From contig NZ_JACHIS010000001.1 of NCBI RefSeq assembly GCF_014203365.1, positions 3,472,001-3,536,000 of the forward strand: a stretch of DNA of 64,000 nt, in the 5' to 3' direction. Position numbers and translations under genes: made by a program. The DNA is from Actinoalloteichus hymeniacidonis (lineage in GTDB: Bacteria > Actinomycetota > Actinomycetes > Mycobacteriales > Pseudonocardiaceae). How positions within the stretch are numbered: position 1 is the first letter of the stretch; each line of letters opens with the position of its first letter. Shown piece by piece: positions 26,716-35,494 of this stretch. Below the pieces are notes generated by a model. It ran no database searches. It was not told where the DNA came from and saw nothing but the letters and a program-made list of their open reading frames with translations.

Positions 26716-29700
26716 ATGAGACATCCGACCCGTCCCCATTCCGGCCGAAGGAATCGATTTGCCGCCGCTCTAGGCGGCCTACTCGCCATGGTGCTCGCCA
26801 CCACCGTCGCCGTCCCGACGGCCGGGGCCACCGAGTCCCGATTCACCGTACTGGTCTTCTCGAAATGGACGAACTTCTACCACGACTCCATTCCGGCCGG
26901 CATCGAGGCGATCGAGGAACTCGGCGCCGCGAATGATTTCGACGTCGAGGCCACCGACGACGCCTCGATATTCAACGACGAGGACCTCGACCGCTTCGAC
27001 GCGATCGTCTTCAACAACACCAATTCCACCCCGGAGTCCGGCGACCTGCTCGACGCCGACCAACGCGCCGCCTTCCAGCGCTACATCCAGGACGGCGGCG
27101 GCTGGGTCGGACTGCACGCGGCCTCGGCCAGCGAACGGGACTGGGACTGGTACGAGGGCCTGGTCGGCGCGATCTTCGACCAGCATCCCGAGATCCAGCC
27201 GGGCCGAGTGAAGGTTCTGGACGGTGCACACCCCTCGACCTCGGAACTTCCGGAACTCTGGGAGCGCAACGAGGAGTGGTACAACTGGACGGCCAACCCG
27301 ACCGGCAACGTGCACACCCTCGCTCAGATCAAGGTGCGCGACGGGATCGAGGGCCTCGACGAGGGCGTCGACCACCCGTTCTCCTGGTGCCAGAACTACG
27401 ACGGTGGCCGGTCCTGGTTCACCGCAGGCGGCCATGCCAGCACCGACTTCTCCGACGAGCTGTTCCTCAACCATCTGCTCGGCGGCATCGAGTGGGCCGC
27501 CGGGGCGGCCCCCGGTGACTGCTCGGCCACCCAGACCGGGAATTTCCAGCAGATCCCGCTGGTCACCGAGGGCTTGGCCGACCCGTTCGAACTGGCGGTC
27601 GCCCCGGACCGTCGGGTGTTCTACATCGAGCGCACCGGCGCGCTGAAGATCGTCGACCAGGAGACGCTGGCCGTCAGCACCGCACTGGACTTCGACTACA
27701 CCGCTGAGATGACCAGCCAGTCCGACGGCCTCCTGGGCCTGACCCTGGACCCGGACTTCGCGGAGAACAACTTCCTGTACCTGCTGTACTCCGACAAGGA
27801 CGAGGCCAAGCTCAACGTCTCGCGGTTCACCGTGGAGGGCGACTCCGTCGACCTGGCCACCGAGGCACGGCTCCTGGAAATCCCCACCTTCCGAGGTGAG
27901 GGCCGCGCCAACTCGCACATGGCGGGCTCGCTGGCCATCCACGACAACGGCGACCTCTACATCGCCACCGGCGACAACACCGACCCCTTCGCCTCCGACG
28001 GCTTCTCCCCGATCGACGAACGGGAGGGCCGCCGCGCCTGGGACGCCCAGGCCACCGCAGGCAACACCAACGACCTGCGCGGCAAGATCCTGCGCATCAC
28101 CCCGCAGGACGACGGCAGCTACACGATCCCCGAGGACAACCTGTTCGCCGAGGGCACCGAGCTGACCCGGCCGGAGATCTACGCGATGGGGATGCGCAAT
28201 CCCTTCCGCATCACGGTGGACTCGAAGACCGACGCGGTCCTGGTGGGCGATTACGGACCGGACGCCCGCGCGGCGGACCCGAACCGGGGCCCGGAGGGCA
28301 CCGTCGAGTTCGACCGCATCACCGAGGCGAGCAATCGAGGCTGGCCGTACTGCACCGGCGCCAACACCCCCTTCAACGACTACGACTTCGCCACGAGCAC
28401 CGCGGGTGAACCCTTCGACTGCGCCAACCTCGTCAACGACTCGCCGAACAACACCGGGCTGACCGAACTCCCGCCCGCCGCGCCCGCCTGGGTGCACTAC
28501 GCCTACTCCGAGTCCGAGGAGTTCCCCGAGCTGGGCACCGGCGGTGGCGGTCCGATGGGCGGCCCGGTCTACTCCTACGACCCGGACAACGAGCGGATCA
28601 CCAAGTTCCCCGAGTACTTCGACGGGAAGTGGTTCACCTACGAGCTCACCCGCCAGTGGTTCAAGACGATGTCGATCCACCAGACGAGCCAGGAGTTCAC
28701 CGACCCGCGCTTCGAGCCGACGAACGAGGGCGATCTGCACTCGATCAACGGCATCTTCGAGGACATGAGCTGGATTCAGCCCTTCGAGGCGGAGTTCGGG
28801 CCGGACGGCTCGCTGTACGTCATCGACTTCGGTGAGGGCAGCGGCACCGGCCGAGGCGGCAGCAACGAGGGCTCGGGCATCTACCGGGTCGATTACGTCG
28901 CCGAGGGCCGAGTCCCCACTGCCGCCATCTCCGCAGGCCCCGACTCCGGTCAGGGACCGTTGGAGGTCTCCTTCTCCAGCGAGGGTTCCGGCGCGGGTGA
29001 GGACGAGTCGGTCCGCTACGAGTGGGACTTCGACAACGACGGCACGATCGACTCCACCGAGGAGAACCCCACCCACGTCTACACCGAGAACGGCCAGTAC
29101 TCGGCACGCCTGACCGTCACCAACACCGAGACCGAGCTGGCAGGCGTGGCCGTCACCACCATCACGGTCGGCAACACCCGACCCGAGGTGAGGATCGACT
29201 TCCCCCACCACGGCGGGATGTTCGACTTCGGCGACACCATCCCGTTCACCGTGGAGGTGACCGACGCCGAGGACACCGAGATCGACTGCTCCCGGGTCGT
29301 CGTGCAATCCCAGTTGGGCCACGACGATCACCTGCACCCGATGGACAACGTGACCGGCTGCCAGGGTGAGTTCATCACCGATCAGGGCGACAGCCACGGG
29401 CCGGGTCAGAACCTCTTCGCCGCCTTGAGTGCCCAGTACCAGGACGGCGGCGGCACGGACGACGTTCCCCCGCTGGTCGGCTCCGCCCACGCGACCCTGG
29501 AGCCCAAGCGCAAGGAGGCGGAGCACTTCGAGGACACCGGTGGCGACAACGATGGTGTCCAGGCCGTGAGCCGGGAGGGTTCCTCCGCGGGCAGGCGGAT
29601 CGCCGAGATCGAGCACGGCGACTGGGTGGCCTACGACCCGATCAACCTCACCGAGATCGACTCGGTGACGATGGGCGTCAGCTCCGGCGGTATCGGCGGC

Positions 29701-30189
29701 ACCGTGGAATTCCGCGCCGACGCACCGGACGGTGAACTGCTGGGCTCGGTGGAGGTCGGCAACACCGGCGGCTGGGACTCGGTCATCTCCCCGACCGTCC
29801 CGCTCACCGATCCCGGTGGACCGATCACGCTGTACGCGGTCTTCACCAATCCCGAATGGGCGGCGGACGGGCCCGACCTGATGTCGGTGGACTGGCTGCA
29901 CTTCAACGGCCAGGGCGTCACCAAGCCGGAGATCTCCGCCACCGTGGAGCCGGTCGCGACTCCCAACACCGGCGCCGCGCCGCTGACCGTGGACTTCAGC
30001 GCCGAGGTGACCGCACCGGAGGGCCGGGAGATCGTCGACTACCACTGGGAGTTCGGCGACAACCAGTCCACCCACGACGAGACCGCGAGCCACGAGTACA
30101 CCCGGAGCGGCCCGTTCACCGCACGGCTGACCGTGACCGACGACGCCGGAGTGCGCACCTCGGCGACGGTCGACGTCTCGGTCGACTAG
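26716..30189 (+). CDS. secreted ThuA - PQQ-type sugar dehydrogenase - PKD - CBM6 - PKD protein
   Basis: A 1157-residue secreted protein. In order: signal peptide to about residue 38; ThuA-like domain (FTVLVFSKWTNFYHDSIPAGIEAIE to HHLLGGIEWAAG, about 40-275); six-bladed GSDH/soluble aldose-dehydrogenase propeller (PFELAVAPDRRVFYIERTGALKI, LLGLTLDPDF, IYAMGMRNPFRI, about 285-730); PKD domain (about 735-820); a cadherin-like segment; CBM6-type module (EAEHF...GDWVAYDPINL, about 935-1050); and a second PKD domain to the end. Such mosaics act on extracellular carbohydrate; the reaction is unproven. A terminator follows, then a Tat-exported isomerase-like gene. Confidence 0.9.
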   Translation: MRHPTRPHSGRRNRFAAALGGLLAMVLATTVAVPTAGATESRFTVLVFSKWTNFYHDSIPAGIEAIEELGAANDFDVEATDDASIFNDEDLDRFDAIVFNNTNSTPESGDLLDADQRAAFQRYIQDGGGWVGLHAASASERDWDWYEGLVGAIFDQHPEIQPGRVKVLDGAHPSTSELPELWERNEEWYNWTANPTGNVHTLAQIKVRDGIEGLDEGVDHPFSWCQNYDGGRSWFTAGGHASTDFSDELFLNHLLGGIEWAAGAAPGDCSATQTGNFQQIPLVTEGLADPFELAVAPDRRVFYIERTGALKIVDQETLAVSTALDFDYTAEMTSQSDGLLGLTLDPDFAENNFLYLLYSDKDEAKLNVSRFTVEGDSVDLATEARLLEIPTFRGEGRANSHMAGSLAIHDNGDLYIATGDNTDPFASDGFSPIDEREGRRAWDAQATAGNTNDLRGKILRITPQDDGSYTIPEDNLFAEGTELTRPEIYAMGMRNPFRITVDSKTDAVLVGDYGPDARAADPNRGPEGTVEFDRITEASNRGWPYCTGANTPFNDYDFATSTAGEPFDCANLVNDSPNNTGLTELPPAAPAWVHYAYSESEEFPELGTGGGGPMGGPVYSYDPDNERITKFPEYFDGKWFTYELTRQWFKTMSIHQTSQEFTDPRFEPTNEGDLHSINGIFEDMSWIQPFEAEFGPDGSLYVIDFGEGSGTGRGGSNEGSGIYRVDYVAEGRVPTAAISAGPDSGQGPLEVSFSSEGSGAGEDESVRYEWDFDNDGTIDSTEENPTHVYTENGQYSARLTVTNTETELAGVAVTTITVGNTRPEVRIDFPHHGGMFDFGDTIPFTVEVTDAEDTEIDCSRVVVQSQLGHDDHLHPMDNVTGCQGEFITDQGDSHGPGQNLFAALSAQYQDGGGTDDVPPLVGSAHATLEPKRKEAEHFEDTGGDNDGVQAVSREGSSAGRRIAEIEHGDWVAYDPINLTEIDSVTMGVSSGGIGGTVEFRADAPDGELLGSVEVGNTGGWDSVISPTVPLTDPGGPITLYAVFTNPEWAADGPDLMSVDWLHFNGQGVTKPEISATVEPVATPNTGAAPLTVDFSAEVTAPEGREIVDYHWEFGDNQSTHDETASHEYTRSGPFTARLTVTDDAGVRTSATVDVSVD

Positions 30190-30193
30190 AACA

Positions 30194-30234
30194 CGCGCGG
30201 CTCGGCCGGGGCCGCCTCCCGGCCGGGCCGCGCG
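30194..30234. terminator. hairpin terminator after the large secreted-protein gene
   Basis: Arms of 17 bases (CGCGCGGCTCGGCCGGG and near-complement, one wobble pair) with a 7-base loop, followed by TTT, starting 5 bases after the stop codon. Confidence 0.8.
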
Positions 30235-30287
30235 TTTCACCCCACGAACGACGAACAGCACCATTCATCGAGGAAGGCTGTGTGGAG

Positions 30288-31160
30288 ATGGGCATCGTGC
30301 AACCGGAGTCCCGCCGGGGATTCCTACGTCTGGCCGTCGGCTCCGCCGTCGCGGTCGGTGCGTCCGGTCTGATCGCACCGAATGCGGTGGCGGCGGCGGC
30401 CCCGGGCGGGAATCGCCCCGTGCCGAGGGAACACATCGGCATCCAGCTCTACACGGTGCGGAGCCTGATGGAGTCCGACCCGCAGGGGACGCTGAACCGG
30501 CTCGGCGAGATCGGCTACGCGACGGTCGGGGTCAGCGGCCTCTACGGCCACAGCCCGCAGGAGTTCCGCGCGATGCTCGACGCCGCCGGACTACGCGCGG
30601 TCCTCACCCACCTGAGCCTGGACGCGATCCGAGGCGACTGGCAGCAGGCCCTCGTCGACGCCCACGTGCTGGGCGTGCAATCGGTCGTGGTGCCCTCACT
30701 GCCGAGCGACCTGCAGAACCCGGCAGGCTACCGACAGGTCGCCAAGGAGTTCAATGAGGCGGGCCGCGCGGCCCGCCGGTCCGGGCTGCGGTTCCTGTAC
30801 CACAACCACGGCTTCGACTTCGCCACCGTGGACGGCCAGATCCTCTACGACATCCTGCTGCAGGAGACCAAGCGGCAGTGGGTGAACTTCGAGATCGACC
30901 TGTACTGGGCGGTGGAGGGCGGCTACGACCCGGTCGACTACTTCCGCCGGTATCCGGGCCGCTTCCCGGTGTTCCATGTGAAGGACATGGCTGAGGACGG
31001 CTCCTTCGAGGACGTCGGCCACGGCATCCTGGACTTCCCACGCATCTTCGCCGAACGACGGTCGGGCGTCCGCGAGTACATCGTCGAGCACGACGCGCCC
31101 GCCGACCCGCTGGCCAGCGCGCAGCGCAGCTACGAGTACCTGTCGACGATGCGGTTCTGA
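30288..31160 (+). CDS. Tat-exported sugar phosphate isomerase/epimerase-like TIM-barrel protein
   Basis: A 290-residue protein with a twin-arginine signal SRRGFLRLAVGSAVAVGASG at the N-terminus. An AP endonuclease 2-type TIM barrel follows: HIGIQLYTVRSLMESDPQGTLNRLGEIGYATV, the HNHGFDF strand with metal-binding His, FEIDLYWAVEGG with Glu/Asp ligands, and FHVKDM. Exported members often sit beside ThuA and Gfo/Idh proteins in pathways handling keto-sugars. Here the ThuA-dehydrogenase protein lies directly upstream. Folding in the cytoplasm with a bound metal would explain the Tat route. ATG 30288 gives the clean signal; GTG 30282 is possible. Confidence 0.88.
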   Translation: MGIVQPESRRGFLRLAVGSAVAVGASGLIAPNAVAAAAPGGNRPVPREHIGIQLYTVRSLMESDPQGTLNRLGEIGYATVGVSGLYGHSPQEFRAMLDAAGLRAVLTHLSLDAIRGDWQQALVDAHVLGVQSVVVPSLPSDLQNPAGYRQVAKEFNEAGRAARRSGLRFLYHNHGFDFATVDGQILYDILLQETKRQWVNFEIDLYWAVEGGYDPVDYFRRYPGRFPVFHVKDMAEDGSFEDVGHGILDFPRIFAERRSGVREYIVEHDAPADPLASAQRSYEYLSTMRF

Positions 31161-31286
31161 ACTGCTCCTCGACCTTTGAATAACGACTCCCCCGGGCACA
31201 CCGATCGATCTTCGCCGAGCCGGCAACCTGGTAGCCGGTCGGCTACGTCAGGTGATCGACGAGGTGTGTTCCCGGGGGAGGCCACA

Positions 31287-32060
31287 ATGCGGACGAGGAC
31301 ATTCGGCACGGCGATCGGCGGGGCGTTACTGCTCTTCGCCTGTGTAGCGTGCGGATCGGACGCACCACCGACCGGCCCCTGGCAACTGGCCGAGGGGACG
31401 ACGGCGGAAGGGGCCATCCCCCTCGATGACGCGTGGCCGGTGACCTTGCGGTTCGAGGACGGCTCGATCAAGGGGACAGCCGCGTGTAATCACTACGGCA
31501 CCAGAGCATCGATCAATGGGACGAGTCTGCGGCTGGCCGAGGGTGGGCTTACCAACATGTACTGCCCCGCCGATGATTTCGAGGTAATGGCGACCGAGAG
31601 TCGGTATCTCGAAGCGCTGTGGGCCGCCAACGGCATCGAGCAGACTTCGGAGACGTTCACCCTCACCGGCCCGGACATCGAGCTGACCTTCCGTCCTCTG
31701 ACCGAGCCGCCCGTTGCGGACCTAGTGGGCCGTACCTGGGTGCTGGATTCGCTGGCCGGAACGGAGGACGGTACTTCCGAGCCTGTGGGCACGCCCGCCG
31801 AACTGGAGATCACCGAGGACACACTGCGTGCCGACACCGGCTGCGGCGAATTCTCCGGCCGGTGGATCATCCGAGGCGAGCAGATTCTGGTGAACTACGC
31901 AGCGTCCGAAACCCCCGAGGAGTGCGCTGAGGACGTTGTTGACCAACATGGCCATCTCATCAACATCCTCGGCGACGGCTTCCGCCCCGACCTCGACGGC
32001 GACCGACTCAGCCTGATCTCGGCGGGCGGCCGGGCCGCCGAGTATCGGGATGCCGGCTGA
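31287..32060 (+). CDS. META-domain lipoprotein
   Basis: A 257-residue lipoprotein with lipobox FACVA-C22 or a nearby Cys19. Two META/HslJ-like repeats follow. The first has GTAACNHYGTRASING and MYCP (about residues 65-110). The second begins LVGRTWVLDSLAG and contains ADTGCGEFSGRW (about 150-210). Paired cysteines in each repeat suggest disulphides. META proteins are linked to stress tolerance and are envelope-located; no mechanism is known. The gene is the last before the CRISPR array. Confidence 0.85.
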   Translation: MRTRTFGTAIGGALLLFACVACGSDAPPTGPWQLAEGTTAEGAIPLDDAWPVTLRFEDGSIKGTAACNHYGTRASINGTSLRLAEGGLTNMYCPADDFEVMATESRYLEALWAANGIEQTSETFTLTGPDIELTFRPLTEPPVADLVGRTWVLDSLAGTEDGTSEPVGTPAELEITEDTLRADTGCGEFSGRWIIRGEQILVNYAASETPEECAEDVVDQHGHLINILGDGFRPDLDGDRLSLISAGGRAAEYRDAG

Positions 32061-32109
32061 GACGCGGTGTTGTTGCGGCAGGCAGCCATGGCGTTGGGAA
32101 CAGCAGCAC

Positions 32110-32218
32110 ATTGTGATGCGCACCGGCCCCGAAGGACCGGTGCCACAGGCGCTGAATTCGCGGGTGCCCAAGTACGGCTGGTGGTTTCGATCCTCACCGG
32201 CCCCGAAGGGCCGGTGCC
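32110..32218 (-). CRISPR. mini CRISPR array: two type I-C repeats, one spacer
   Basis: Read on the minus strand, a 35-base repeat (32184-32218) has a nine-base-pair CACCGGCCC / GGGCCGGTG stem, a TTCG loop and the type I-C-like 3' handle AGGATCGAAAC. A 39-base spacer (32145-32183) follows, then a second repeat (32110-32144) with the stem conserved except one base but a decayed 3' end, as expected of a terminal repeat. The repeat period is 74. The array lies beyond the stop of cas3, with about 108 bases between that could hold a leader. No further units were seen on either side. Confidence 0.8.
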
Positions 32219-32326
32219 GCCCTAATTCCTTAGGGATAGTGCCACTTCATCAGCCGTAAGGTTTAAGCCATTGATCGACAAGGACAAGTCTGCCCGGTTT
32301 TGGGAGCGAACCCACGGACACCGGTT

Positions 32327-34528
32327 TCAGATATCAATCCCGGTCTGTTGACTGTAGCCCCCCGTCCACCCATAAAGGACATCGGTGATAATCGGAACAA
32401 GGTCGCCCCTCTCCTCAGCCCGCCGTACGCTGCTCTTACTGAGCGAGACGGTATACGGTTGCAGCGCTCGGATTGCCTCGCGCAGCCGTGTCGGTTTCGC
32501 CGCGCTCGCAGCATTGCCGACTGCAGCGCGGATCTCCGCCAGATGTTCAAGGGCTGTTTCTCCGATCGGCCCCCGATAGGAGCTGATCACGACGGGAACG
32601 CTGTCCTCATCGATCATCTGGAATCGGTGCACGCCGTCGGCGACATCGCGAAAGTTGAGGCGGGACCTGTTATGCGTGACGTGGTGCCAGTGTTCCCACT
32701 TCTGCTTGTTGCGGGGAAATCCCTGAGAATCAAGCTTAAGATAGTGGAACACCTCACCGAAGTACTCGGACAACGCATCGAGGTTGTCTGGGTTCGCTTG
32801 GGCTGGACCGAAATGCCTCCGCGCCACCTCGGCGCCCACCCGATAGTAGCCAGCCGGTAGCCGGCCACCTGCGGGATCGAAGATGATCACCAGTCCCTCG
32901 CTGCGATTGCCTTCACGGTTGCAGCGGCCTGCACTCTGCAGATGGGCCTCCGCCGTTGCCCACGCCCGGTAGACAGTCGGGAAGTCGATGTCGACGCCCG
33001 CTTCAACCAGCTGCGTGGTGACCAGGAGTAGCTTCTCGTTCCTACCGAGAGCCTTTTTCGCCGACTCGAAGGTCGCCATGACGTGGCGATCACACATGTT
33101 GCGGGAGATGTGCAGGACCCGGTGTTCCGGGGCGGCCCGCTGGCAAGCTGAGTAGAGATCGCGGGCATCGGCGCGAGTATTCACGATCAGTAGCGCCTGA
33201 TCGTGGGTAGCGGCGTCCTGGGCTACCTCGTCCCAGGTCGGCCGTGGATCCGACCAGTAGCGAAAGCGCACGGTGCGAGCACGCTCCAGGCGAGTCTTCG
33301 GCACCGTGACGATGTCCTTGACTGTCAGTTTTCTCCAGATCGGAAGCCGGTCGAAGGTCGGTTGGGTGGCGGAGCAGAGCAGCACCGTGCAGCCGAAGTG
33401 TTCGACGAGTATGCGTAGGGCATCGAGGATCGGAACCAACATCGTGGCCGGCAGGGCCTGCACCTCGTCGAGGATGATCACCGATCGAGCAATGCGGTGG
33501 AGCTTGCGCATCGGGCCCGGCCTTCGGGCGAAAATCGACTGAAAGAATTGCACCGTGGTGGTGACGATGAAAGGGGCATCCCAGTTCTCGGTAGCCAGTT
33601 TCGTCCAGGAATCGTTGGGGAGATCGACCGCGGAATGGTGTTCCAATACTGATTCCGCGCCGAGCTTGCTTTTCAGTACCTCGGCGTTCTGCCGGGTGAT
33701 GGTGATGAAGGGCACGACCATGATGACGCGGCGATGGCCATGCTTACGAGCGTGATTCAGGGCGAAACCGGTGGAGGTGAGCGTCTTTCCCGTCCCGGTT
33801 CCGGCCGTGAGCCGGTACATGCCTGCCGGCAGCTCGGCGGACTGCACGGCCTGCTCGTAGATGTCGTCACGAAGCAGATTGAGCTCGGATATGGGCAACG
33901 CCCGTGATGTACGAGCCTCGTCGAAGCGGGCCAGTAGGTTGACCGTGGTCAGGTCCTCGCCGGTCCGGACCTCGGTGGGGGCCATGAACGCGCTGGTGTC
34001 GAGGTAGTCGGCGTCGACGAGGGCCGAATAGACCAGGCGCAGTCCCATATCCCGCAGCGATCGGTTCTCCCGCCACTCCGCAGGAATGAGATCCCGACGG
34101 TTCAGGAGGTCCTCGGCCCGAGGAACCGCCCGCAGGAAGGCCCGTTGGGCCTCGGCGAACCGAGCGGCCTGATCCGGATTCGCGGGCAGGTCCGCAAGCT
34201 CGGCAACGGTGGTGAGCCCCTTGTGGTGTCCCAGCACAGCCAAGGCCGCCGGGCCTGCGGCATCGCGGAGCAGATGCGCTCCCACATCGGCATGTGGGAT
34301 GCCGACCCGACCGTGTCGACGGCCCCGTCCACCGACGGCGAGAAACCGACGCTGCCAGTCGTTGAAGCACTTGCCCGCGTCGTGGCAGAGACCGAGTAAT
34401 TCACCGAGGTCCGGCGCATTCAACGGTTCGGCGAAGAGCCTGGCGAGCAGAGCGGTTCCCTCCGCGTGATCGGTGAAGGGATGCCAGTGTTCGACGGATG
34501 CACCCGCCTTGCTGTGGGCGTACTCCAT
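32327..34528 (-). CDS. cas3: CRISPR-associated nuclease-helicase Cas3 (type I-C)
   Basis: A 733-residue fusion. The N-terminal HD nuclease has H21, HD at 49-50 (LCHDAGK) and HxxxG-type histidines near 100. The C-terminal SF2 helicase has Walker A TAGTGTGKT (241-249), DEVQ box (354-357), SATQP (385-389), TQLVEAGVDIDFP and AGRCNREG. Cas3 is recruited by Cascade to the R-loop and degrades target DNA. All key motifs are intact, so the protein looks active. Unusually for I-C it is the last rather than the first cas gene, 48 bases after cas7. Confidence 0.96.
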   Translation of the reverse strand: MEYAHSKAGASVEHWHPFTDHAEGTALLARLFAEPLNAPDLGELLGLCHDAGKCFNDWQRRFLAVGGRGRRHGRVGIPHADVGAHLLRDAAGPAALAVLGHHKGLTTVAELADLPANPDQAARFAEAQRAFLRAVPRAEDLLNRRDLIPAEWRENRSLRDMGLRLVYSALVDADYLDTSAFMAPTEVRTGEDLTTVNLLARFDEARTSRALPISELNLLRDDIYEQAVQSAELPAGMYRLTAGTGTGKTLTSTGFALNHARKHGHRRVIMVVPFITITRQNAEVLKSKLGAESVLEHHSAVDLPNDSWTKLATENWDAPFIVTTTVQFFQSIFARRPGPMRKLHRIARSVIILDEVQALPATMLVPILDALRILVEHFGCTVLLCSATQPTFDRLPIWRKLTVKDIVTVPKTRLERARTVRFRYWSDPRPTWDEVAQDAATHDQALLIVNTRADARDLYSACQRAAPEHRVLHISRNMCDRHVMATFESAKKALGRNEKLLLVTTQLVEAGVDIDFPTVYRAWATAEAHLQSAGRCNREGNRSEGLVIIFDPAGGRLPAGYYRVGAEVARRHFGPAQANPDNLDALSEYFGEVFHYLKLDSQGFPRNKQKWEHWHHVTHNRSRLNFRDVADGVHRFQMIDEDSVPVVISSYRGPIGETALEHLAEIRAAVGNAASAAKPTRLREAIRALQPYTVSLSKSSVRRAEERGDLVPIITDVLYGWTGGYSQQTGIDI

Positions 34529-34576
34529 GTCTTCTCTCTTCGTGTACAGGGCCGTCGCTTTGGTACCGCGAGTCGA

Positions 34577-35494
34577 TCAGGCCAGTTGCGCGACGGTGAC
34601 GCCCGCAGGCAGACCGGAGTCGTCGAGGTCGAGCTTGTAATGCTCAGCGAAGGACCGTGCCGGTTCATCGGGGCGCGTCCGGTGGACCACGATGCGGTCG
34701 AGCAACTTATGCGCGGGCACGACTCCATAGGCATCGGGGTGGCTGAACACATAGAGACCCCGGGTGGCCATCTCGCCACGACTCGCCGAGCTGGTGTGAT
34801 CCCACATCATCAGGAGCGCTCGGTAGAAGAGTTCAAGGTCGTCAGCGGTCACCCCGGCCTCCTTGCCTCGGACGGCGGAGTAGTGGATTCGAGCGGTGTA
34901 GAGGCCGTAGGGCACGGTCCATTTGTTGCCCATCTCGCCGTGTCCGGCGTCCTCCGCGCGGGTCTTGGCGACTCGGGTGATCGCGTGTTGCTCCGGTGCG
35001 ATCGGGTCCACCGAGCGACCGAAGGTGACCTGCATCGGGCCGCGCATCTTGCCCAGGGACTGCGTGTTTCCGGTGCCCAGCACGCCCCCGAACAGGCGGA
35101 GGTCGTAATAGCGGTTCCGCAACCAGGCCCGTGCCTCGTCGGCCTGACCGACTTCGATGCGTTTGCGGGTCTTCTTCGCACCGGTGCCCTCGGCTTTTTC
35201 CAGTGGGATGTTGTTCGCGGTGTAGGACTCCTCCAAGCGGGGGTTGAGTGTCTCCCCCGCTTCGACGAAGATGCGGTACCGATCCGGATCAGCTGACGCG
35301 GCAGCCGCGAGCAGCGGAACGGTGTCTCGGATCTTGCGCTTGATCGCCGCATCAGTGATCAGGCCCTGGTTGGTCTGCAAATCCTGTCGGGGCTGGTTCG
35401 CGGCGTCGGGGTCCCCGTTCGGGTTGCCGTCGAGAACATCGAAGACCAGAAGCATGTCGTGTCGAACTGCGGGGTCGCTGTACGCGGTGGTCAT
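34577..35494 (-). CDS. cas7: Cas7 (Csd2), type I-C Cascade backbone
   Basis: A 305-residue Csd2-family protein with the hallmark VFDVLDGNPNGDPDAANQPR near the start. A glycine-rich segment RLFGGVLGTGNTQSLGKMRGP follows, with the C-terminal YGVVPAHKLLDRIVVHR. It forms the helical filament along crRNA. ATG 35494 overlaps the cas8c stop (TGATG); a GTG one codon earlier is possible. Conserved length suggests function. Confidence 0.95.
   Translation of the reverse strand: MTTAYSDPAVRHDMLLVFDVLDGNPNGDPDAANQPRQDLQTNQGLITDAAIKRKIRDTVPLLAAAASADPDRYRIFVEAGETLNPRLEESYTANNIPLEKAEGTGAKKTRKRIEVGQADEARAWLRNRYYDLRLFGGVLGTGNTQSLGKMRGPMQVTFGRSVDPIAPEQHAITRVAKTRAEDAGHGEMGNKWTVPYGLYTARIHYSAVRGKEAGVTADDLELFYRALLMMWDHTSSASRGEMATRGLYVFSHPDAYGVVPAHKLLDRIVVHRTRPDEPARSFAEHYKLDLDDSGLPAGVTVAQLA

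Noticed and set aside
26779-30264. 1161-codon open frame on the minus strand
   Set aside because: It is the mirror of the ThuA-dehydrogenase gene, which has a signal peptide and recognisable domains; long antisense frames are usual at this GC content.
32110-32218. The two hairpins as ordinary intergenic (REP-like) palindromes or terminators
   Set aside because: Both share more than the stem; the copy nearer cas3 has the I-C-type 3' handle, the period of 74 fits repeat plus spacer, and cas3 ends 109 bases away.
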